Program-made: the position numbers and the translations under genes
Part shown: in pieces, positions 15,763 to 24,368 of the stretch
Position numbering within the stretch: position 1 is the stretch's first letter
Layout: the number at the start of each line of letters is the position of its first letter
Source: Terriglobia bacterium
Lineage (GTDB): Bacteria > Acidobacteriota > Terriglobia > Acidiferrales > UBA7541
Length of the DNA stretch: 34,128 bases
Reading direction: 5' to 3'
Assembly (NCBI GenBank): GCA_020073585.1
Contig: JAIQEV010000048.1
Coordinates: 1-34,128 of the forward strand
Notes under the pieces: model-generated
Seen by the model: only the letters and a program-made list of their open reading frames with translations
Databases searched by the model: none
Told to the model about the DNA's origin: nothing

Positions 15763-16659
15763 GTGTATCAACAGACTCTTTTCGAGGATGACTGCCTTTC
15801 TAAAGTCATCAATGTTGCTTCGATTCCACTGAGAAGCCCTTTCAGGTATCCGGGGGGTAAGACTTGGCTTGTACCACAGGTTCGCAGATGGCTTTGGAAT
15901 AAGAAGAAAAAACCCACGGAACTGATAGAACCTTTTACAGGTGGTGGAATCATCGCACTGACGGTGGCGGCAGAGAATCTCGCCAAGCATGTGACGATGG
16001 TTGAGCTTGATGATGAGATTGCCGCTGTATGGCAAACAATTCTTGGTAAAGAAGCGAAGTGGCTGGTTGACAGCATTCTGACCTACAAACTTTCGCGTGA
16101 CGTGTTGTACGAAGACCTTCAAAAGAAACCGAAATCAAGACGGGAAATGGCATTTCAGACGATTCTGAAAAATAGAACGTTCCACGGCGGTATCTTAGCT
16201 CCAGGTTCTGGCTTCCTGAAAAATGGTGAGAACGGCAGAGGCATCTTATCACGTTGGTATCCACAGACTCTGGCAAAGCGCATTCTGAATATAGAAGCGA
16301 TTCGTGACCGCATCTCTTTCATCCAAGGTGATGGCATTGGCGTGATTAGCAAAGCCTCTGCACGGCCTGGCGTAGCCTTCTTCATTGACCCGCCTTACAC
16401 AGCTAGTGGCAAGAAGGCCGGCAGGCGGTTGTACACACACTTTGAGCTTGACCATGAAAGACTATTTCAAGTTGTGAGCAAGGTTTCTGGTGACTTCTTG
16501 ATGACTTACGATGATGCGGAAGGTGTGCGGGAACTTGCGAGATCTCACAGCTTTGACACAGAACTTGTCAGCATGAAAAACACTCATCATGCCGAAATGC
16601 GCGAACTTCTTATCGGACCTAACCTTAGCTGGGCCAGAGGGCGGGTGGCGCAGAGTTAG
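15763..16659 (+). CDS. D12-class N6-adenine DNA methyltransferase
   Basis: It transfers a methyl group from S-adenosylmethionine to adenine N6 and presumably protects the host from the adjacent nuclease. It has 298 residues and starts with GTG at 15763 after an AGGAGA box. Motifs appear in the alpha-class (Dam-like) order: FRYPGGK at 27-33 and EPFTGGG at 56-62 for cofactor binding, then DPPY at 209-212 for catalysis. The target recognition region lies between them. It shares the low GC of the nuclease gene and is probably cotranscribed with it. The DPPY order and motifs point to adenine, not cytosine, which matters because the NotI site contains no A. Confidence 0.92.
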   Translation: MYQQTLFEDDCLSKVINVASIPLRSPFRYPGGKTWLVPQVRRWLWNKKKKPTELIEPFTGGGIIALTVAAENLAKHVTMVELDDEIAAVWQTILGKEAKWLVDSILTYKLSRDVLYEDLQKKPKSRREMAFQTILKNRTFHGGILAPGSGFLKNGENGRGILSRWYPQTLAKRILNIEAIRDRISFIQGDGIGVISKASARPGVAFFIDPPYTASGKKAGRRLYTHFELDHERLFQVVSKVSGDFLMTYDDAEGVRELARSHSFDTELVSMKNTHHAEMRELLIGPNLSWARGRVAQS

Positions 16660-16779
16660 TGACTCGGCACGGTCGGGGTGCCCCTCGATAAGAGCGCAGC
16701 ATGAGTGGGGTTCTTCTCCTCGCTGTTCCCCCATCCCCGGGTCCGCTTTGCCGCACCATTCGAATACCACTAAACGATA

Positions 16780-16808
16780 TTGAACATGTTTACCGGATCA
16801 GCTATACT
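16780..16808 (+). promoter_or_regulatory. Promoter-like -35/-10 pair with no gene behind it
   Basis: TTGAAC (16780-16785), a 17-base spacer and TATACT (16803-16808) are close to the sigma-70 consensus with ideal spacing. Transcription would run into a gap without genes, antisense to the 3' flank of pyk. It could make a small RNA or be a relic. Confidence 0.5.
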
Positions 16809-17150
16809 CTCATCGTTCTTTGGCGCGGAGGAGATGGAGTTGCCCCTTGTCCTCCTCACCGCGCTGCCCGCAACACCCCATCCCCGGTAACCACTTTTCA
16901 AACCTCAGCGCCCCAACGCCTCTCCTGCAACCCCTGCAGAATCAACACTTACACACTCTTTTGTATCAACGGAAATCTACAGGACTTAAAATCCTTTCCT
17001 TTGATACTCTTGCGCACTCTTCAAACCAGAGCGTCACACTAACCCCTTCAAATTCATATACAACCGCACTCTTTGCGAAAAACACGGGGGGTGGGGGTAG
17101 GGAGACAGCCAGAATCCTAAACCAACACTTGAAGTTTGCCCCCCTCCGGA

Positions 17151-17200
17151 CTCTGCGCGCCTCTGCGTACTCAGCGCCTCAGCGTTATCTTTTTCCCTCT
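17151..17200. repeat. Dispersed repeat (CTCTGCGT...GCGTTATCTTT type)
   Basis: CTCTGCGCGCCTCTGCGTAC continues to CAGCGTTATCTTTTTCCCTC. The reverse complement of the same phrase occurs twice at 32952-33000 and 33062-33110, where it reads GAAGAGAAAGATAACGCAGA and continues with ACGCAGAG-like steps. Confidence 0.65.
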
Positions 17201-17248
17201 TCCGGCTTCGGGCTCACCCGCGGCGCGGACGCACCCCAGCGCGGCCGC

Positions 17249-18673
17249 CTACGCCCCGCCGCTAATGATATGGAACTTCATGAAGTTCGTCGTGCCCCGC
17301 ACGCCCATGGGCATGCCCGCCACGATGCCCACCACGTCGCCCTTGCGCGCCAGGTGTTCCTCCAGCAGCCGTTTGTCCGTCAGCGCCGCCAGCCCGTCGA
17401 TCTTGCGCGGGTCCGCAATGTTCCGCGGCAGCACCCCCCAGATCAGCGCCAGCCGCCGCCGCGTCTCGCGTTCCGGCGAAAACGCGATGATCGGCGTCTG
17501 CGGCCGGTAGCGCGACACCAGCCGCGCCGTGAACCCGCTGTGCGTGAACACCGCGATCACCTTCATGTGCAGCTCGCGCGAGGCATGGCACACCAGCTCC
17601 GCCACGGTCTCCGCCACCTTCAGCTTCTCGGTCGGCTCCGGCCGCGGAAACTCGTGTACGCTGGCCTCCGCCTCCTCGATGATCCGCGCCATCATGGCCA
17701 CGGACTCCACCGGGTACTTCCCCGAAGCCGTTTCCGCGGACAGCATCACCGCGTCCGAGCCGTCGAAAATCGCGTTGGCCACGTCCGAGGCTTCCGCGCG
17801 CGTGGGCCGCGGGTTCTGCGTCATGGACTCCAGCATCTGCGTCGCCGTGATCACCGGCCGCCGGAAAACCCGCGCCCGCGAAATGATCTCCTTCTGCACC
17901 ACCGGCACGCGCTCCGGCTTCATCTCCACGCCCAGGTCTCCGCGCGCCACCATCACCCCGTCGGCCACGCGCAGGATCGCGTCCAGGTTCTCGATGGCTT
18001 CCGGCTTTTCCAGCTTGGCGATCACCGGGGTGTCCTTGCCGGCCCGGCGGATCAGCGCCTTGGCCTGCAGCACGTCCTCGGGCCGCCGCACGAAACTCAC
18101 CGCCACGTAATTCACCCCGTGCGCCAGCGCGAACGCCAGGTCCGCCCGGTCTTTCGCCGTCAGCGCCGGTACGCGCAGCTTTACTCCCGGCAGGTTGATC
18201 CCCTTGTTCTGCCCCAGCTCCCCGCCGTTCACCACTTCGCAGATCACTTCCCGCCCGCGCACCTGCCGCACGCGCAGCTCGATCAAGCCGTCCGCCAGCA
18301 GGATGCGGTCGCCCTTATGCACTTCCCGCGGCAGCGCCGTAAACGTCGTGCTCACCCGCGTGGCATCGCCCAGCACCCGCGCCGCGGTAATCGTAAAGCG
18401 CTGCCCCGTGCGCAGTTGCACCGGCGCGCCGCCCGCCAGCAGCCCCGTGCGGATCTTCGGTCCCTGCAAATCGGCGACCACCGCGATCGGCTTTTGCAGC
18501 TTCCCGGAGGTCTCCCGCAGCAGCGTGATGCTGCGCGCGTGTTCGGCGTGCGTGCCGTGCGAAAAATTGAGCCGTGCCACGTCCATGCCCGCGCGCATCA
18601 GCTTCTCGATGAGGCGCGGCGAGCGGCTGGCCGGTCCGATGGTGCATACGATTTTCGTGCGTCGAAAGAGCAT
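17249..18673 (-). CDS. pyk: Pyruvate kinase
   Basis: It converts phosphoenolpyruvate and ADP to pyruvate and ATP, the last step of glycolysis, in the cytoplasm. It has 474 residues, the normal length. Visible are the N-terminal RTKIVCTIGPASRSP and MDVARLNFSHG, the substrate-binding region KLEKPEAIENLDAI with the catalytic Lys, GDLGVEM, and NAIFDGSDAVMLSAETASGKYP. The C-terminal regulatory domain includes FTHSGFTARLVSRYRP. The ATG at 18673 follows GGGAGA. It starts 51 bases after the M20 peptidase gene and is probably cotranscribed with it. Confidence 0.97.
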   Translation of the reverse strand: MLFRRTKIVCTIGPASRSPRLIEKLMRAGMDVARLNFSHGTHAEHARSITLLRETSGKLQKPIAVVADLQGPKIRTGLLAGGAPVQLRTGQRFTITAARVLGDATRVSTTFTALPREVHKGDRILLADGLIELRVRQVRGREVICEVVNGGELGQNKGINLPGVKLRVPALTAKDRADLAFALAHGVNYVAVSFVRRPEDVLQAKALIRRAGKDTPVIAKLEKPEAIENLDAILRVADGVMVARGDLGVEMKPERVPVVQKEIISRARVFRRPVITATQMLESMTQNPRPTRAEASDVANAIFDGSDAVMLSAETASGKYPVESVAMMARIIEEAEASVHEFPRPEPTEKLKVAETVAELVCHASRELHMKVIAVFTHSGFTARLVSRYRPQTPIIAFSPERETRRRLALIWGVLPRNIADPRKIDGLAALTDKRLLEEHLARKGDVVGIVAGMPMGVRGTTNFMKFHIISGGA

Positions 18674-18724
18674 ATTCTCCCGTGGTTTGGCGGGACCGGC
18701 GTTCCTCGCCCGTCCCCGGTCTGG

Positions 18725-20194
18725 TTACTTCGCCGCCGCGAATCCCGCGACGATGCGGTACAGAAATTGCACGCCCTGCGCAAACGACGCCAGCGGCATC
18801 CGCTCATCCTCGCCGTGCATGCGCTTCAGGTCCTCCTCCGTCAGCGGAAACGGCACCAGCCCGTAGGCCTGCACGTTGTGCAGCCGCAACTGCGAGGAAT
18901 CCGTGGCCCACGTGGACAGGCACGGCACCACCGGGACCCCCGCAAACTGCTCCGCGCCCGTCTTCTCGATCGTCTGGTACAGCTCGCTCTCCAGCGACGA
19001 CGGCGGCGCGGCATACCCGGCGTCCGGCTGCACCTCGAATTTCACCTGCGGATCGTTTACCAGCTTCGCCAGCTCCCCCACCAGCACGTCCACCGTGTCT
19101 CCCGGCAGCAGCCGGATGTTCAGCATGGCTCGGGCCTCCGCCGGAATCACGTTCACGCGCACGCCCCCCGCGAGCATCGTCGGCGCAATCGAATCCCGCA
19201 GCATCGAATTCCACAGCGGGTTGGCCTCGGAAACCACGCGCTGCGCATGCTCCGCCCGGTCCGGCGTATCCAGCGCGCGCATCCACTTGGCCAGCTCCGG
19301 ATCTTCGATCCGCGCCAGCTCCTCGAAGTACCGCCGCACGATGGCCGTGGGCCGCGCCGGCGCCGAATACGCCCCGATCTTGGCGATGGCCGTGGCCAGG
19401 TGCACCACGGCGTTGTCCTTCGTCGGAATCGAGGCGTGCCCCGAAGCTCCGCGCGCCACCACCGCCACGTTCACCGCCACCTTCTCGCTCGCCTGCACCG
19501 CCACGTACTGCACCTTGCCGCCCTTCACGGTGACGTTTCCGCCCTCGTTCAGCGCGAATCCCGCCGCGAACTTGTCCCAATACTTGGCGATCAGCGTCTT
19601 GATGCTGGCGTCCCCGCCCTGCTCTTCGTCGCAGGTCGCCAGGAAGATCACGTCGCGGTTCAGCCGCGCGTTGCCCCGCTTCAGCGCAATGAACGCCGCC
19701 AGGTTCGCCGCCAGCATCCCCTTGTCGTCCACCGAGCCGCGCCCGTAGAGATAGCCGTCCTTCTCCACGGCCCCGAACGGGTCCACCGTCCACTTCGCGC
19801 GGTCCACCCCCACCACGTCCATGTGCGCCACCAGCAGCAGCGCCCGCGTGGGATCGGCCACCGCCGCGCTGCGCAGCCGCGCCACCACCGCCGTCCGCCC
19901 CGGTCCCGCCTCCAGCAGCTCCGGCTTGATGCCCTCTTTCTCCAGAATTCCGGCGATGTACTTCGCCGCCGCCTGTTCGTTTCCCGGCGGGTTCGTGGTG
20001 TTCATGCGGATCAGATCCGCCAGCCACTTTTCCGCTTCTTTCGCCAGCGCGGAGGTATCCGCGGTCCCTGCGGCTATCACCGGCGCAGGGGTCTGTGGAA
20101 GCTTGGCAACCGCCTGCGCGCCTGCCCGCGGCGCCGCACCCGCTATCAGAAACCCGGCCAACAACGCCACACCGATTCGCCTGCGTTTGTGCAT
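18725..20194 (-). CDS. M20-family metallopeptidase, exported
   Basis: A zinc-dependent exopeptidase or amidohydrolase of 489 residues with a signal peptide (about 1-27, GVALLAGFLIAGAAPRAGAQ). Metal ligands and catalytic residues are visible: His124 and Asp126 in LLVAHMDVVG, Asp156 in GRGSVDDKGM, Glu190-Glu191 in CDEEQGGD, and a C-terminal MHGEDERM. The dimerisation domain sits between, with RGASGHASIPT. Relatives trim peptides or carnosine-like dipeptides. Export suggests digestion in the periplasm. GGAG lies 8 bases before the ATG. It is first in a likely two-gene unit with pyk and divergent from the VWA gene. Confidence 0.92.
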   Translation of the reverse strand: MHKRRRIGVALLAGFLIAGAAPRAGAQAVAKLPQTPAPVIAAGTADTSALAKEAEKWLADLIRMNTTNPPGNEQAAAKYIAGILEKEGIKPELLEAGPGRTAVVARLRSAAVADPTRALLLVAHMDVVGVDRAKWTVDPFGAVEKDGYLYGRGSVDDKGMLAANLAAFIALKRGNARLNRDVIFLATCDEEQGGDASIKTLIAKYWDKFAAGFALNEGGNVTVKGGKVQYVAVQASEKVAVNVAVVARGASGHASIPTKDNAVVHLATAIAKIGAYSAPARPTAIVRRYFEELARIEDPELAKWMRALDTPDRAEHAQRVVSEANPLWNSMLRDSIAPTMLAGGVRVNVIPAEARAMLNIRLLPGDTVDVLVGELAKLVNDPQVKFEVQPDAGYAAPPSSLESELYQTIEKTGAEQFAGVPVVPCLSTWATDSSQLRLHNVQAYGLVPFPLTEEDLKRMHGEDERMPLASFAQGVQFLYRIVAGFAAAK

Positions 20195-20386
20195 GCCGAC
20201 TGCTCCTTCGAAGGAGATAAACCGCCGGAAAACTCTATTCCATGAAAACGCTTCATATTACCATGCGCGCGCGGCCCCCCGCCGGACCGCAAAGCAGGCG
20301 CGTAGCGTATAGTCCACGGCGGAGAGCCCGCCGCGGTTGTCACCGGCGGGCGCCTGTGTCAGCATGAACCGCAGAGGGGGCCGACA

Positions 20387-21445
20387 ATGAAGCCGACCGC
20401 TTGGGGATTCCTGCTAGTGCTGCTTACCGCCGCCCTGGTGCTGCCGCTCGGCCAGACGCCGCTCCTGGCCCGCCCGCAGCAGGGAACCGCGAACCCGCCC
20501 GCGCAGCAGCCTCCGCAGGGCCAGGTCTCCATCTCCGTCGAAGTCCCCGTGGTCACCGTCGAAGTCATCGCCGCCACGCAGCACGGCGACATCCTCACCG
20601 GCCTGAAGAAAGAAAACTTCCGCATCTACGAAGACGGCGTTCCCCAGACCATCACCAACTTCTCTCCCACCGACGCCCCCATCACCATCGTCATGCTTCT
20701 GGAATTCAGCCGCACGTATGGCGGCTGGTTCAGCGCCCAGGCCAAATACTGGGCCGAGCCCTTCTTCCACAAGCTGAACGAGAAGGACTGGGTCGCCCTG
20801 GTTACCTTCGACATGAAATCCCGGGTGGAAGTGGACTTCACCCGCAACAAGGAAGAAGTCCGCGACGCCATCTTTCATCTCTACTTTCCCGGTTTCAGCG
20901 AATCCAACATCTTCGACGCCCTCACGGACACCATGGACCGCATGAAGGAAGTGCAGGGCAAGAAATCCATTATCATCCTCGCGTCCGGCGTGGACACCTT
21001 CTCCAAGCACACCCTCGACCAGACCCTCAAGGAGCTGAAGCAGACCGACGTCACCATTTTTTCCGTGGGCGTGGGCAAGGGCATCGTGGACTACTGGGAC
21101 GCGCACGGCTACATCAGCAGCGTAGGACGCCTGACCTTCTATCAGGCGGAAAACCAGCTGCGCACCTTCGCCGAGATGACCGGGGGCCGCTCCTGGTTTC
21201 CGCAATTTGACGGCGAAATTCCCGGCATTTTCCAGGACGTCGTCGCCAGCCTGCGCAACCAGTACAGCCTGGCCTACAGCCCCGCCAACCGCACCCGCGA
21301 CGGCAAATTCCGCAAGATCAAAGTCGAACTCGTCGCGCCCGACGGCAGCCCGCTCACCGTCCTGGACCAGAAGAATAAAAAACAGAAGACCGTGCTCTAC
21401 CACCGCCAGGGCTACCTCGCCCCCAAGGACATCGGCGCCAAATGA
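20387..21445 (+). CDS. VWFA-related acidobacterial domain protein
   Basis: An exported protein of 352 residues with a signal sequence (about 1-29). The stretch VPVVTVEVIAATQHGDILTG, the KKENFRIYEDGVPQTITNF motif and the closing YSLAYSPANRTRDGKFRKIKV, with a Val-rich tail, are the hallmarks of the VWFA-related family expanded in Acidobacteria. The domain would bind a metal and a protein partner. Its MIDAS site reads E106-F-S-R-T where DxSxS is usual, so metal binding may be altered. A GAGGGGG box precedes the ATG. A TATAGT hexamer at 20308-20313 could be the -10. The role is unknown. Confidence 0.9.
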   Translation: MKPTAWGFLLVLLTAALVLPLGQTPLLARPQQGTANPPAQQPPQGQVSISVEVPVVTVEVIAATQHGDILTGLKKENFRIYEDGVPQTITNFSPTDAPITIVMLLEFSRTYGGWFSAQAKYWAEPFFHKLNEKDWVALVTFDMKSRVEVDFTRNKEEVRDAIFHLYFPGFSESNIFDALTDTMDRMKEVQGKKSIIILASGVDTFSKHTLDQTLKELKQTDVTIFSVGVGKGIVDYWDAHGYISSVGRLTFYQAENQLRTFAEMTGGRSWFPQFDGEIPGIFQDVVASLRNQYSLAYSPANRTRDGKFRKIKVELVAPDGSPLTVLDQKNKKQKTVLYHRQGYLAPKDIGAK

Positions 21446-21490
21446 GCCGTATCGGGCGGCACAAGCGCGCGGCGGTCCGGCGGCGGAAAC

Positions 21491-22498
21491 CTAATACCCG
21501 CGCGCCAAATCCACGCGGTTGAACATTTCCCGCCCGTCGAACCATCGCTCCAGCAAATCCACGAACAGCGAGGTCTCCCGCTCCCACAACCGGTCGCTCA
21601 CCGCGCTGGTGTGCGGCGTGAGCAGCAGATTCGGCGCATTCCATAACGGCGACTCCGCCGCCAGCGGCTCCTCCGCCGCAACATCCAGCGCCGCGCCCGC
21701 TAGCATTCCCGCTTCCAGCGCGCGCAGCAGCGCCGCTTCGTCCAGCAGCAAGCCGCGCGCCACGTTGACCAGGCGCGCCGTGCGTTTCATCCGCGCCAGT
21801 TGCGCGGCCCCGATCAGATGCTGCGTCTCCGGCGTCTCCGGCGCGGCAATCACCACGTAATCCGCCGCCGGCAACACCGCATCGAGCTGCGTGGCCGGCA
21901 CGATTTTTTCGGCCAGCGCCGCGTCGCCCTTGCCCGAACGTGTCACGCCCCACACGCGCATCTCCAGCGCCTTGGCCCGCCGCGCCAGCTCGCGCCCGAT
22001 CGAGCCCATGCCCACGATCAGCAGCAACTGCCCGTTCAGCTCCGTGAGATGCTGCGGTTTGTCCCACAACTCCTGCTGCGCCCAGTGCCGGCGATCCTGG
22101 CAGCGCACCGCGTCGGGAAAATTCCGCGCCAGCGCCAGCAGCAGCCCCACGGTGTGCTCGGCCATGGGCACGGAAAAAATTCCGCTCGGATTGGTCACCA
22201 GAATTCCCGAATCCCGCAGCTCCGGGTACATCAACTGCGCAACTCCCGCGGCCGTCGAATGGATCCACTGCAGTTTTTTCGCTTCCTGCAATTGCTTGGG
22301 CCGCAGCGAATAGCCCACGAAAATATCCGTGTCCGGCAGCTCCTGCGGCAGACGGTCGTAGTCCGGCAAGTGCACCACGCGCAGCTCCGGCCAGCGGCGC
22401 CGGATCGTTTCGGACAGCAGCGCTTTCGGGCGCCACTCCGTAAACGGATGCCACACGCAAATCGTCAGCTTGGTCTCGCCCGGCTTCGTCCGCGTCAT
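21491..22498 (-). CDS. D-2-hydroxyacid dehydrogenase
   Basis: An NAD(P)-dependent oxidoreductase of 335 residues from the same superfamily as SerA but without regulatory domains. The nucleotide-binding motif is GMGSIGREL. The catalytic Arg lies in VNVARGLLLDE, Glu in DVAAEEPLA and His in LTPHTSAV. The substrate, perhaps a glyoxylate- or hydroxypyruvate-type acid, cannot be told from sequence. It begins 42 bases after the end of gpmI on the same strand, so the two are probably one operon. It ends 45 bases from the convergent VWA gene. The ribosome binding site is weak. Confidence 0.9.
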   Translation of the reverse strand: MTRTKPGETKLTICVWHPFTEWRPKALLSETIRRRWPELRVVHLPDYDRLPQELPDTDIFVGYSLRPKQLQEAKKLQWIHSTAAGVAQLMYPELRDSGILVTNPSGIFSVPMAEHTVGLLLALARNFPDAVRCQDRRHWAQQELWDKPQHLTELNGQLLLIVGMGSIGRELARRAKALEMRVWGVTRSGKGDAALAEKIVPATQLDAVLPAADYVVIAAPETPETQHLIGAAQLARMKRTARLVNVARGLLLDEAALLRALEAGMLAGAALDVAAEEPLAAESPLWNAPNLLLTPHTSAVSDRLWERETSLFVDLLERWFDGREMFNRVDLARGY

Positions 22499-22540
22499 AC
22501 CTGTTGCCCGCTTCCAGAATCAAATCGCGCCGCCAGCGCG

Positions 22541-24109
22541 CTACGGCTTTTCCCGCAGATCCTTGCCCGTCATCTCCACCGGCGAGGGCTCGCCGAGCAC
22601 CCCCAGCATCGTCGGCGCGATGTCCCGCAGCGCGCCGCCGGGGCGCAGCCGCACCTTGTCGTCCTCGCTCACCAGGATGAAGGGCACGGGATTCGTGGTG
22701 TGGTAAGTGTGCGGCCCGCCGGTCACGGGATCGATCATGGTCTCGGCGTTGCCGTGATCCGCGGTGATGATCCACGCGCCGCCGCGCGGCTTCAGCGCCT
22801 GGTAGATGCGCGCCAGGCCCGCGTCCACCGCTTCGACGGCTTTGATCGCGGCCTCGAGCTTCCCCGAATGGCCGACCATGTCGGCGTTTGCGTAATTCAT
22901 GATGATGGCGTCGAATTCGCCCTTCTCGATGGCCTTCACCACCGTGTCCGTGATCCCCGCCGCGGACATTTCCGGCATCAGGTCGTAGGTGGCCACTTTT
23001 GGCGACGGCACCAGAATGCGCTCCTCGCCGCTGTACGGCTTTTCCACGCCGCCGTTGAAGAAATAGGTCACGTGCGCGTACTTCTCCGTCTCGGCGCAGC
23101 GCAAATTCTTGAACTGCAGCGCGGTGAAAACTTCCGCGAGGATGTGCTCGAGCTTTTCCGCGCCGATCACGTAGCGCAGCCACGGCCAAGTCTTCTCATA
23201 CTGGGTCATGGCCACGAAAAAGAGATTCTTCGGCCGCTGGGCGTCCGCGAACCCGTCGAAGGCCGGATCCACCAGAGCTTTGGTCATCTGCCGCGCGCGG
23301 TCCGCCCGGAAATTGTAGAAGATGACGGCATCGTCTTCGCGGATCAGGCCCACCGGCGGCGCCTCCGCGGAAGCTGAGCCGCTGCTCCGCGTGATCACCA
23401 CGGGCTTCACGAATTCGTCGGTGACGCCTTGCTCGTAGCTGCGCGCGACCGCCGCGAGAGGATCCGCGGCGCGGGTCTCCGCCTCCCCGTGGACCATCGC
23501 GCGGTAGGCCTTTTCGGTGCGCTCCCAGCGGTTGTCGCGGTCCATGGCGTAGTAACGCCCGCTGAGCGAGGCGATCTCCCCGCAGCCCAGCTCGCGCATC
23601 TTCTGCTGCAGTTGCCGCAGGAAGTCGCGCCCGCTGTTCGGCGGGGTGTCGCGCCCGTCCAGGAAGCAGTGCACGAAGACGCGCTCTACCTGATTGCGCT
23701 TGGCCATCTCGAGCAGCGCGAAGAGGTGATGCAACTGCGAGTGCACGCCGCCGTCGCTCAGCAGCCCGATGAAGTGCAACTGGCGCTGCTTCCCGCGCTC
23801 CATGGCCTGCAGAATCAGCTTGTTCCTGAAGATTTCGCCCGTGGAAATCAGCGTGTCAATGCGCGTGATGTCCATGTGCACGATGCGGCCCGCGCCCATG
23901 TTCATGTGCCCCACTTCGCTGTTGCCCATCTGCCCTTCCGGCAGGCCCACGTACGGCCCCGAGGTCTGGATCAGCGTGTTCGGGAATTTCTTGAGCAGCT
24001 CGTCGTAGGCGGGCTTGCGCGCCAGGGCCACGGCGTTGCCCTGCGTCTCGGCGCGATACCCCCAGCCGTCCAGCACGGTTAAGACAATGGGTTTTCGTTG
24101 TTTGCTCAT
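22541..24109 (-). CDS. gpmI: 2,3-bisphosphoglycerate-independent phosphoglycerate mutase
   Basis: It interconverts 3-phosphoglycerate and 2-phosphoglycerate using two metal ions and a phosphoserine intermediate. It has 522 residues, the usual size. The start has VLTVLDGWG with metal-ligand Asp14, then [16 protein letters not shown] with the catalytic Ser64. Further on are [36 protein letters not shown] and the closing metal motif TADHGNAE. It is followed by the hydroxyacid dehydrogenase gene. Confidence 0.97.
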   Translation of the reverse strand: MSKQRKPIVLTVLDGWGYRAETQGNAVALARKPAYDELLKKFPNTLIQTSGPYVGLPEGQMGNSEVGHMNMGAGRIVHMDITRIDTLISTGEIFRNKLILQAMERGKQRQLHFIGLLSDGGVHSQLHHLFALLEMAKRNQVERVFVHCFLDGRDTPPNSGRDFLRQLQQKMRELGCGEIASLSGRYYAMDRDNRWERTEKAYRAMVHGEAETRAADPLAAVARSYEQGVTDEFVKPVVITRSSGSASAEAPPVGLIREDDAVIFYNFRADRARQMTKALVDPAFDGFADAQRPKNLFFVAMTQYEKTWPWLRYVIGAEKLEHILAEVFTALQFKNLRCAETEKYAHVTYFFNGGVEKPYSGEERILVPSPKVATYDLMPEMSAAGITDTVVKAIEKGEFDAIIMNYANADMVGHSGKLEAAIKAVEAVDAGLARIYQALKPRGGAWIITADHGNAETMIDPVTGGPHTYHTTNPVPFILVSEDDKVRLRPGGALRDIAPTMLGVLGEPSPVEMTGKDLREKP

Positions 24110-24368
24110 GGTTTTTCAGGATACACGGAAACGGAAGGCTGGTGTAGAGGCGCGCTTGAGGGCGGTATCTTCGACAGCCCGTGGGCGGGGTGATGGGTTG
24201 CAGATACTGTCAGTTGAGATCCTTCAGCCCCGATAAAAAACATCGGGGCTTCAGGATGACAGTCGTGCGGAATGACAGGCTTGCGGGATGACAGCCTGAC
24301 CTAAGTTTTTCCGAAGCCGGTCAGCGAGGCGGGCAGTTTGCCGCGGCAGCGCCGGCATCCCGCCAGGG
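24110..24368. other. Gap with a repeat-type hairpin
   Basis: No gene. A dispersed repeat unit at 24216-24260 reads GAGATCCTTCAG, then the hairpin CCCCGATAAAAAACATCGGGG, then CTTCAGGATGAC. The hairpin could also help end transcription from the cysteine-desulfurase-like gene, which stops at 24369. Two further GGATGACAG or GAATGACAG phrases follow near 24270-24295. Confidence 0.55.

Larger units (their letters stand above)
16660..17248. other. 589-base gap with a promoter and repeat, no gene
   Basis: No convincing reading frame was found on either strand. The left third still belongs to the low-GC island. A strong promoter-like pair lies at 16780-16808. A G-run (17086-17103, GGGGGGTGGGGGTAGGG) and a copy of the CTCTGCGT...CAGCGTTATCTTTTTC repeat (about 17151-17200) lie near the pyk end. 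The second half is unusually pyrimidine-rich on the plus strand. Confidence 0.55.

Noticed and set aside
16979-16995. tRNA-Leu(UAA) anticodon-like stem-loop (AGGACTTAAAATCCT)
   Set aside because: No D-arm, T-arm or acceptor stem can be folded around it, so it is a chance match or at best a relic.
17086-17103. G-quadruplex candidate GGGGGGTGGGGGTAGGG
   Set aside because: Only three separate G-runs are present, so a standard four-tract quadruplex is not supported.
16820-20245. Plus-strand open frame of 1141 codons across pyk and the M20 gene
   Set aside because: It is antisense to two clear genes and its product is a His/Arg/Gln-rich string with no domain.
24110-24368. Replication origin with DnaA boxes near the skew change
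   Set aside because: I found no TTATNCACA-type box or AT-rich stretch in this gap, so no origin feature was annotated.
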